A stretch of 5,171 nt of DNA from an uncultured Clostridia bacterium (GTDB lineage Bacteria; Bacillota; Clostridia; TANB77; CAG-508). The notes below the pieces were generated by a model. It did no database searches and was not told the DNA's origin. It saw only the letters and a list, made by a program, of their open reading frames with translations. A program made the translations under genes and the position numbers. Every line of letters starts with the position of its first letter. The stretch's first letter is position 1. Positions 1 to 5,171 of the stretch are shown one piece after another. Location of the stretch: assembly GCA_944391895.1 (NCBI GenBank), contig CALXVF010000092.1, forward strand, positions 1-5,171. The letters are read 5' to 3'.

Positions 1-50
1 ATTGTAATAATTAAAATGATATATAAATTTTTATTCTTAATTTTTTCCAC
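1..50 (-). CDS. Start of a further gene, probable membrane protein, cut by the window edge
   Basis: Only about 16 codons are visible, reading (M)EKIKNKNLYIILIIT from a GTG start: a short basic segment followed at once by a hydrophobic run, as expected for a protein whose first helix enters the membrane with its N-terminus inside, or for a signal peptide. It starts 28 bases after the stop of the two-domain glycosyltransferase, with a ribosome binding site in the gap and no terminator, so it should belong to the same operon. In such loci this place is often taken by a membrane glycosyltransferase or another polymer-assembly protein, but that is only context and no family can be assigned. The alternative in-frame ATG at 60-62 would add four residues. 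Confidence 0.55.
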   Translation of the reverse strand, partial: MEKIKNKNLYIILIIT

Positions 51-62
51 TTGTAATAGCAT

Positions 63-69
63 CTCCCTT
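63..69 (-). promoter_or_regulatory. Ribosome binding site of the gene leaving the window
   Basis: AAGGGAG stands 12 bases before an in-frame GTG (48-50). An ATG in the same frame (60-62) directly touches it and is too close to be served by it. This makes the GTG the likelier start, although 12 bases is on the long side. Confidence 0.55.
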
Positions 70-78
70 CTAAATAAA

Positions 79-2331
79 CTATATTCTTTTTTTAATGGCT
101 CCCATTATTCCTACTTTTTGTAATAATCTAATAAATCCTCTATACCATTTATGTTGCCACATCTTTTCTTTAAATAATTCAAATTTATAGTTTTTACCAT
201 TATGGATATTAAACCCATAATATTTGTTATAATCTTCACATTCCCATTCATATTTTGCTTGATTAAGCATAAATTTATATGTCATAAGTTCTTTGCAAAC
301 ATCCAAATTATTTATATCCATAATTTTGCTTTCATTTGATTTTTTTATAGTATTATCAATTATATTTGTCATTTTTTCAACCATTTGGTCTATCGTAAAT
401 CCATCTAGTATTCTTTTTCTACATTCTTTTTTATATTCATTTAAATTATTTAAAACTTTATTAATTGCTATAACATAGCTGTCTATTTCTTCATCAGAAT
501 AATCAAATTTAAAAATATCTTCTTCATCTTGAATGCAAGGTACAATTACTCCTGTTTTTTCATTAATTAGTTCCTTTTGTCCTCCAACATCACTTGAAAC
601 TACTGGAACTCCCATTGCAAGTGATTCATAAGCAGTAAGTGCTAATCCTTCTTTTATAGAACAATTTATTGTCATATCACTGATAGCATATATTTCATCT
701 GTTTTGTTAGTTCTTCCCCAAAATCTAATATTTTCTGTTAGCCCCATTTTTCTTGCATTTGCTCTCATACTTGCAAGTAAATTACCATCTCCAACTATTA
801 AAAACAAGAAATCTTTTCTTTCATCTAACATTTTTCTTATAACTTGCAATAACAAAAATGGTCTTTTTTGTTCTGAAATTCTACAAATATAACTAATAAT
901 ATATTTATCTTTAGGAAGATTATATTTTTCTTTTAGTTCCTCTTTATTATATTTATCCGGATCAAACTGTTTTTCATCTACTCCAATATATACTGTTTCA
1001 ACTTCTTCTTCATTTCTTTTAAAATGGTCGATTAATATTTTTTTACTATTTTCATTACATACTAAAGTCTTATCTATTACTGATGAAACACCACTTGAAT
1101 CTCTCGAATAACCACCATTTCTGTTATACCATTCTTCCATATGTACATAGTCAATTATTGGAATTTGTTTATATTTAGCTTTTAAATATGGTAGCATTCC
1201 ATATCCGATTTCACTATTTGTATTTAAAATAAGATTTATATTGTTTTTTTCAATTATATAGTTTATAAAACTTATCCAATATTTTTGGTCTAAAAAAGTT
1301 GTTAAATCATATACCGTAGAATATTCTTCAAAATCTTGTCTATATGTATTAATAGCTGGTTCTGTTGAAATAACTGTCACATCATATTTTGCTTTATCTA
1401 ATTTTGAAATTAAATCAAAGTTAAATTTATCTGCTCCACCCATTACCATCCAAGGAATTATTAATAATATATTTGTTTTTCCATTTTCTTCTTTTTTATT
1501 TTCTCTAATACTGTTTAATTTATCTGGCATTATATCCCAGTTGTAATTAAATCTTGGATATTGTACTGCTTCTACTTCTTTCTTTATTGTTTTTGCTGTA
1601 CTAGTTATAATTTCCATTGCTCTTTCTTTATTTCTTTTTGCCCTATTTAGTTCACTTTCTTTTTTCCTTCTATACCATACTCCATAATAATTTATATGTA
1701 CAGGGAAGTAACCTTTTGCAATTAGTTTTAGCCATAAGTTCCAATCTTCATATACATTTTTTTCTCTAATTTCAAAACCATTAACTTCAAAAAAAGCATC
1801 TTTTTTAATAACAGCTGTTATTACTAGGTCATTTTCTTTTTTCATCTTATTGCAATTAAAACATTTATTCCATGTATATTCTTGCCCTTCAAATCCAACT
1901 GAATCTGTATATGCCCATGTTGCCTTTGGGTTAGTTTCTAATGTCCAATAGCAAGTTTCTAAAAAAGTTTCATTTAATAAATCATCACTATCCAAAAATA
2001 CTAAATATTTTGAATCTTTCGCTGCTCTCTTGGCTCCATAGTCTCTTGTAGCAGATACTCCTTCATTTTCTTTATGAAATACTTTTATTCTCTCGTCTAA
2101 TTTTGCAACCTTTTCTAATTCTTCTAAACTTTCTTTGTCTTTTGACCCATCATCTATTATTAATAATTCAAAACATGGAAATGTTTGATTTAATACTGAA
2201 CTAACAGCTTGTCTAATATATTTTTTATCATTATAAAAAGGCATAATTATAGATATTATAGGTTCTGTTTTTGTAGCAAATTCTATTTTTTTTAGTTCTT
2301 TTCCAGGTTCTTTCGAAAAATCGAATTTCAT
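79..2331 (-). CDS. Two-domain GT2-GT4 glycosyltransferase
   Basis: A 750-residue fusion of two glycosyltransferases, expected in the cytoplasm or on the inner membrane face, probably adding two successive sugars to the exported glycan. The N-terminal GT-A (GT2) domain covers about 25-230: IISIIMPFYND (25-35), the IIDDGSKD donor-binding strand (58-65), metal-binding FLDSDD (112-117), and YEDWNLW (194-200), whose Asp196 is the probable catalytic base. After a linker, the GT-B (GT4) domain covers about 286-660: IPWMVMGGADKF (292-303, the usual glycine-rich loop), CRISEQKRP (483-491), IVGDGN (512-517), and an intact EX7E motif, EGLALTAYE (561-569). By family rules the first domain would be inverting and the second retaining. 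The last 80 or so residues match no domain I recognise and end in a basic, aromatic tail (WYRGFIRLLQKVG, 729-741) that may touch the membrane. It stops with TAG, and no terminator follows. Sugar specificity is unknown. Confidence 0.93.
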   Translation of the reverse strand: MKFDFSKEPGKELKKIEFATKTEPIISIIMPFYNDKKYIRQAVSSVLNQTFPCFELLIIDDGSKDKESLEELEKVAKLDERIKVFHKENEGVSATRDYGAKRAAKDSKYLVFLDSDDLLNETFLETCYWTLETNPKATWAYTDSVGFEGQEYTWNKCFNCNKMKKENDLVITAVIKKDAFFEVNGFEIREKNVYEDWNLWLKLIAKGYFPVHINYYGVWYRRKKESELNRAKRNKERAMEIITSTAKTIKKEVEAVQYPRFNYNWDIMPDKLNSIRENKKEENGKTNILLIIPWMVMGGADKFNFDLISKLDKAKYDVTVISTEPAINTYRQDFEEYSTVYDLTTFLDQKYWISFINYIIEKNNINLILNTNSEIGYGMLPYLKAKYKQIPIIDYVHMEEWYNRNGGYSRDSSGVSSVIDKTLVCNENSKKILIDHFKRNEEEVETVYIGVDEKQFDPDKYNKEELKEKYNLPKDKYIISYICRISEQKRPFLLLQVIRKMLDERKDFLFLIVGDGNLLASMRANARKMGLTENIRFWGRTNKTDEIYAISDMTINCSIKEGLALTAYESLAMGVPVVSSDVGGQKELINEKTGVIVPCIQDEEDIFKFDYSDEEIDSYVIAINKVLNNLNEYKKECRKRILDGFTIDQMVEKMTNIIDNTIKKSNESKIMDINNLDVCKELMTYKFMLNQAKYEWECEDYNKYYGFNIHNGKNYKFELFKEKMWQHKWYRGFIRLLQKVGIMGAIKKRI

Positions 2332-2334
2332 ATA

Positions 2335-3108
2335 TTATAATTCCTCCGCAAATTTTTTTTGTAATTTATTAAATAGCAAATATCCTGTTATACATAGTAA
2401 AATTCCTATTACTAGTACAATTAGTAAACTTCCCATTTCTGGCATTGTTTGATAATAGAAAATATCCCTATAACCTTCTATTATATAGGTCATTGGATTA
2501 AACTTGAAAATCCAAGTAAAGTTTTCGGGTATTGCATCTACCGAATAAACAATTGGTGTTGCATAGAAAAATAATTGTAACAATACCCCTATAAAATGTT
2601 GCAGATCTCTAAAATATACAGTTATACTTGAAACAAAAAGTGATATTCCAAGTAATAACACAAATTGAATTAATAGTAATATAGGATAAAATAAAATATT
2701 TATTGTTATTCCTAAACCATATCCAATTGTAAAAGCTATAATGATAATTGATGATATCAAAAATGTTACTGTTTCACTAGTTACTACTGATAATGGCAAT
2801 ATTTCTCTTGGGAAATACACTTTTTTTATAATATTCCCATTTTCTATCATCGTAAATGATGCTCTATTTATTACTGTCGAAAAATAGTTCCATGGAATAA
2901 GTCCACATACCATAAATACTACATAATATTCAATATTGTTTCTCATTATAAGAGGGAACACTATTGCATACACAATAATTTGAAGTAGTGGATTTACAAA
3001 AGACCATAATACACCCAAAAATGAATGTTTATATTTTCCACCAATATCTTTTTTCACGCTTGTTTTCAATAATTCTCTATAATCGTATAAACCTTTAAAT
3101 ACATTCAT
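2335..3108 (-). CDS. wzm: Wzm/TagG-family polysaccharide ABC exporter, permease subunit (ABC-2 type)
   Basis: Membrane subunit that, as a dimer with two ATPase subunits, should form the channel moving a lipid-linked glycan across the cytoplasmic membrane. At 257 residues it has the normal Wzm/TagG length. It starts with an amphipathic stretch (about 8-28) and has six hydrophobic segments, at roughly 31-52, 62-80, 108-132, 138-162, 172-190 and 226-246. Family landmarks are LGVLWSFVNPLLQ (31-43) at the first membrane helix, the cytoplasmic KVYFPREILPL (96-106), the VYFRDLQH loop (164-171), and NPMTYIIEGYRDI (204-216) before the last helix. The start is well supported by AAGGAG seven bases upstream. 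The gene begins 12 bases after the ATPase gene and ends 3 bases before the next one, so all three are surely co-transcribed. I see no truncation or frameshift. The transported polymer cannot be read from the permease sequence; the symbol marks family membership. Confidence 0.95.
   Translation of the reverse strand: MNVFKGLYDYRELLKTSVKKDIGGKYKHSFLGVLWSFVNPLLQIIVYAIVFPLIMRNNIEYYVVFMVCGLIPWNYFSTVINRASFTMIENGNIIKKVYFPREILPLSVVTSETVTFLISSIIIIAFTIGYGLGITINILFYPILLLIQFVLLLGISLFVSSITVYFRDLQHFIGVLLQLFFYATPIVYSVDAIPENFTWIFKFNPMTYIIEGYRDIFYYQTMPEMGSLLIVLVIGILLCITGYLLFNKLQKKFAEEL
2341..2347 (-). promoter_or_regulatory. Ribosome binding site of the GT2-GT4 gene, inside the permease 3' end
   Basis: GGAGGAA lies within the last codons of the permease gene (encoding Ala-Glu-Glu), nine bases before the ATG of the next gene. 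The permease stop and the next start are only three bases apart, so coupled translation is likely. Confidence 0.8.
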
Positions 3109-3115
3109 TATTTTT

Positions 3116-3121
3116 CTCCTT
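3116..3121 (-). promoter_or_regulatory. Ribosome binding site of the permease gene
   Basis: AAGGAG lies seven bases before the permease ATG and directly abuts or overlaps the TAA stop of the ATPase gene. Ribosomes finishing the ATPase end on this site, which favours translational coupling and balanced amounts of the two transporter subunits. Confidence 0.8.
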
Positions 3122-3861
3122 TAAGTTGTTTCTTTTAAATATTCTTTTATTACTTCATCAGTTTTGCCATCCATTTGAATTACACCTTTATTAAGCCATA
3201 CTGCTCTATCACATAATTCTTCGGCTGACCCCAAACTATGTGTAACAAAGACCATTGTTTTTCCTTCTTTTTTTAGTTCTTTCATCTTATTTAAGCACTT
3301 TTCTTGGAAATGTTGGTCTCCAACAGATAATATTTCATCAACTAGTAAAATATCGGCATCAACATTTATTGCTACTGAAAACGCTAATCTCATATACATT
3401 CCTGATGAATAAGTTCTTACTGGGTTATCTATATAATTTCCAAGTTCTGAAAATTCTATGATTTGATCTAATCTTTTATCTATTTCTTTTTTTGTTAGTC
3501 CAAATATAGAGGCATTAAAATAAATGTTTTCTCTACCAGAAAAGTCTGGATGGAATCCTGCTCCTAGCTCTAATAATGATGTTAATTTCCCATTAGTTGT
3601 TATTTTTCCTTTATTAGGGTATATTATTTTTGTCATTAATTTTAGAAGTGTTGATTTTCCGCTTCCATTAACTCCAATTAAAGCAACGGCTTCTCCATTT
3701 TTTATTGTTAAATTAATATCTTTTAATACTTCTCTTGTTTCTTTTCTATTTCTTTTCCAAAATAATAATTTTTCTTTTAGACTATTTGCTTTATCTAAGT
3801 ATACATCGAAAGTTTTGTATACATGTTCTACAATCACTCTATTTTCTGTATCTTTTTGCAT
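3121..3861 (-). CDS. wzt: Wzt/TagH-family polysaccharide ABC exporter, ATP-binding subunit
   Basis: ATPase subunit that powers export of a lipid-linked polysaccharide or teichoic-acid-like polymer; it should sit on the inner face of the membrane bound to the permease encoded next. Numbered from the chosen ATG (246 residues): a family-typical N-terminal extension before the ABC core (DVYLDKANSLKEKLLFWKR), Walker A GVNGSGKST at 63-71, the Wzt-type LLELGAGFHP at 96-105 with Glu98 in the Q-loop region, signature SSGM at 152-155, Walker B DILLVDE at 170-176 with catalytic Glu176, D-loop SVGD at 179-182, and switch His208. All catalytic parts are intact. The protein ends soon after the ABC core, so it lacks the C-terminal carbohydrate-binding domain of Wzt proteins such as E. 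coli O9a and the long extension of B. subtilis TagH. The ATG is preferred over a GTG three codons upstream because of the ribosome binding site. The symbol denotes the family, not a proven polymer. Confidence 0.95.
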   Translation of the reverse strand: MQKDTENRVIVEHVYKTFDVYLDKANSLKEKLLFWKRNRKETREVLKDINLTIKNGEAVALIGVNGSGKSTLLKLMTKIIYPNKGKITTNGKLTSLLELGAGFHPDFSGRENIYFNASIFGLTKKEIDKRLDQIIEFSELGNYIDNPVRTYSSGMYMRLAFSVAINVDADILLVDEILSVGDQHFQEKCLNKMKELKKEGKTMVFVTHSLGSAEELCDRAVWLNKGVIQMDGKTDEVIKEYLKETT

Positions 3862-3865
3862 TCTT

Positions 3866-3874
3866 ATCACCTTT
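3866..3874 (-). promoter_or_regulatory. Ribosome binding site that decides the ATPase start
   Basis: The minus strand reads AAAGGTGATAAGAATG. The AGGTGAT part (3866-3872) is complementary to the 16S rRNA 3' end, and AAAGG lies eight bases before the ATG at 3859-3861. The in-frame GTG at 3868-3870 lies inside this site, so it has no properly spaced site of its own. Translation should therefore begin at the ATG. Confidence 0.75.
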
Positions 3875-3878
3875 CTAT

Positions 3879-3907
3879 ATAATAGTATAAATTTACAATA
3901 TTGTCAA
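3879..3907 (-). promoter_or_regulatory. Candidate sigma-A-type promoter ahead of the ABC transporter genes
   Basis: On the minus strand, a perfect TTGACA (3902-3907) is followed by a 17-base spacer and TATTAT (3879-3884, one mismatch to TATAAT). The -35 hexamer overlaps the TGA stop of the upstream glycosyltransferase. A start about seven bases downstream of the -10 would fall near 3872, inside the ribosome binding site of the ATPase gene, which argues against efficient use. Such hexamers also arise often by chance in AT-rich DNA. If real, it would let the exporter genes be transcribed separately from the upstream gene. Confidence 0.3.
3895..3904. repeat. 10-bp perfect palindrome in the gap between the GT4 and ATPase genes
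   Basis: ACAATATTGT reads identically on both strands, and after one mismatch on each side the symmetry continues with TT/AA. It lies inside the candidate promoter, overlapping the end of the -35 hexamer and the start of the spacer, where an operator could sit. As RNA it would form only about three pairs around a four-base loop with no following U-run, so it is not a terminator. No known regulator site is recognised, and chance is quite possible at this base composition. Confidence 0.3.
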
Positions 3908-5171
3908 AAATTTTTATTAGGATTTACAATGTTTGCTATTTTATTTACTATTTTAAATCTCTTACTATTGTATACACTTTGTAATTCTTTTAAAATTTCT
4001 TCACTTTGTTTTTTTGTTTCTTCTAATTCTTTATTAGCCTTTTCTAATTCTCCATTTAATTTTTCATTTATTTTTGGTATTTTTTCTTGTAGTTCTATAT
4101 TTTTATTCTGTAATTTTTCTATAAGTCTAATAATCTCTATATTTGCCCCTTCATAATTTATTTCTGTTTTTTCTTCAGTATATATATTTTTTTGTATATT
4201 TAAATTCTCTTTTACATAATTATAGTTTTCTTCTACATCTATATTTTTTTCTTTTATTTGCTTTGCCAATTCTTCTATGCTTGTACTCTTCAAATTTTCT
4301 CCACTAAATCCTTCGTCTGCTTCTATTTTTATATTTTCTTTTGTTATAATTTGTTTTGGCTCGCTATATCCTATGAGTACAGGTATTTTTTTCATTGCAA
4401 TTGCTTCTAAAATTACTCTGTCTACTCCCAAAACAATATCGTTTTGATTTATGATTTCTTTTACATTAGTACATGCTCCAACAAACTTAATCTTATTTCT
4501 ATCTTTTTTTAAATTAACATATTGTTCTAGTTCTTCTCTTTTATCTCCATCACCAACTATAGTCATCTTTTTGTTCTTACAATCATATTTTTCAAAAATT
4601 TCTACTCCGTTTTTTATAGATTCCAGTTTTTCTTGAGATAATCTTGATATTAATACAAATTTTTCTTTTTTATTTTCTTTATTTTCACTTTTATATACAT
4701 CTAAATTAATACTATTGTGTAGTATTATTACCTTGTCTTTTGTCGCATCATACCTATTAACTACATATTCTGCTGCTAATTCTGAAATAGCAACAATTTT
4801 ATATGCATTTTGAAAATATATTTTAAGCAAATCTTGGTAAATTGGATATGTTCTTTCATACCAATTGTACATGTTATTATCATCATTTTTAATCGTAGAA
4901 AATGATGTATGAACATATGCAACATATGGTATATTTTTTATTATGCAAGCAGGCATTACTGATAATATACAAGGTAGTTGATTAATTATTACTTGCTCTA
5001 CTTCATATTTTTCAATTATTTCCATTATTCTTTTCATTTTATTACTATCTACATTATTTTCAAGAGGAAAATCTACTTCTTCAAAATTAATATCATTTTC
5101 TTTTAAGAAATCACTATATATTCCATTTGCAGCAACTATGATTGGATTTATTCCTCTTCTTTTATATTCAA
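3904..5171 (-). CDS. GT4-family glycosyltransferase with C-terminal coiled coil, 5'-truncated by window edge
   Basis: Probably a cytoplasmic retaining GT-B transferase that adds a sugar from a nucleotide donor to a lipid-linked glycan; donor and acceptor are unknown. The frame stays open past the Met codon at 5035-5037 to the window edge, adding 44 residues that look like a GT4 N-terminal half (RRGINPIIVAANG, then a VDFP strand), so that Met is internal. Numbering from the first complete codon (421 residues visible): an acceptor-side VAYVHTS at 83-89, RLSQEK at 176-181, VGDGD at 205-209, and ILEAIAMKKIPVLI at 253-266. The EX7E motif is degenerate: E255 is present, but the residue eight places before it is Leu247. 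Residues about 341-400 are Lys/Glu-rich and look like a coiled coil, followed by a basic, probably amphipathic tail (SKRFKIVNKIANIVNP). It stops with TGA, 42 bases before the ATPase start. Family is fairly sure; activity is inferred. Confidence 0.88.
   Translation of the reverse strand, partial: EYKRRGINPIIVAANGIYSDFLKENDINFEEVDFPLENNVDSNKMKRIMEIIEKYEVEQVIINQLPCILSVMPACIIKNIPYVAYVHTSFSTIKNDDNNMYNWYERTYPIYQDLLKIYFQNAYKIVAISELAAEYVVNRYDATKDKVIILHNSINLDVYKSENKENKKEKFVLISRLSQEKLESIKNGVEIFEKYDCKNKKMTIVGDGDKREELEQYVNLKKDRNKIKFVGACTNVKEIINQNDIVLGVDRVILEAIAMKKIPVLIGYSEPKQIITKENIKIEADEGFSGENLKSTSIEELAKQIKEKNIDVEENYNYVKENLNIQKNIYTEEKTEINYEGANIEIIRLIEKLQNKNIELQEKIPKINEKLNGELEKANKELEETKKQSEEILKELQSVYNSKRFKIVNKIANIVNPNKNF

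Noticed and set aside
293..892. Two short plus-strand frames (293-478 and 704-892)
   Set aside because: Both are antisense to the GT2-GT4 gene, with low-complexity hydrophobic translations that reflect base composition.
2332..2337. Permease and GT2-GT4 gene share a reading frame, separated by a TAA and one codon, suggesting a readthrough fusion
   Set aside because: TAA is an efficient stop, a strong ribosome binding site serves the second ATG, and no readthrough signal is visible. The shared frame is most simply chance.
2353..2360. Run of eight A on the coding strand near the permease 3' end, as a possible frameshift site
   Set aside because: The permease reads through it to a normal family length and end, and the next gene has its own ribosome binding site and start. 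A slip would not lead to any longer product that makes sense.
3255..3461. Short plus-strand frame opposite the ATPase gene
   Set aside because: It is complementary to the conserved Walker B and signature-motif coding region, so it is a shadow frame.
3895..3904. Palindrome as an intrinsic terminator after the GT4 gene
   Set aside because: The stem would be about three pairs, has no G+C-rich part, and lacks a downstream U-run.
3524..4156. A 210-codon open frame on the plus strand
   Set aside because: It lies antisense to two well-supported genes and the gap between them. Its Phe/Ser/Leu-rich translation is what the complement of Lys/Glu-rich AT-rich coding DNA gives, and it has no recognisable domain.
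4451..4636. Short plus-strand frame opposite the GT4 gene
   Set aside because: It is antisense to conserved GT4 coding sequence, and its translation is Ser/Phe/Leu-rich without a domain.

Overview
The window is very AT-rich, and every convincing gene lies on the minus strand, so transcription runs from position 5171 down to 1. Base composition, strong AGGAGG-type ribosome binding sites, tight gene packing and standard stop codons (TGA is used as a stop) point to a low-GC Firmicute, probably a Clostridia-type bacterium. The sequence alone does not give a genus.

Layout in transcription order: (1) a GT4-type glycosyltransferase whose 5' end is cut off by the window edge (3904 to beyond 5171), with a long C-terminal coiled coil; (2) a short gap of about 42 bases carrying a possible promoter and a small palindrome; (3) an ABC-transporter ATPase of the Wzt/TagH polysaccharide-export family (3121-3861); (4) its ABC-2 permease of the Wzm/TagG family (2335-3108); (5) a large two-domain GT2-GT4 glycosyltransferase (79-2331); (6) the first codons of a further gene, probably a membrane protein, that leaves the window at position 1. 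Gaps between genes are 3 to about 42 bases and no terminator is visible, so this looks like the interior of a longer operon. There is no gene-free stretch over 300 bases.

Together the genes describe an ABC-transporter-dependent surface polysaccharide locus. Cytoplasmic glycosyltransferases would build a glycan on a lipid carrier, and the Wzm/Wzt pair would flip or export it across the membrane. The product could be a wall teichoic acid-like polymer, a secondary cell wall polysaccharide, a capsule or an S-layer glycan; the window does not decide which, and no sugar-nucleotide synthesis gene is present.

I found no sign of a new type of system. The points most worth a second look are the GT4 enzyme's degenerate EX7E motif and its coiled-coil tail, the exporter ATPase without a carbohydrate-binding extension, and the possible internal promoter/operator ahead of the transporter genes.
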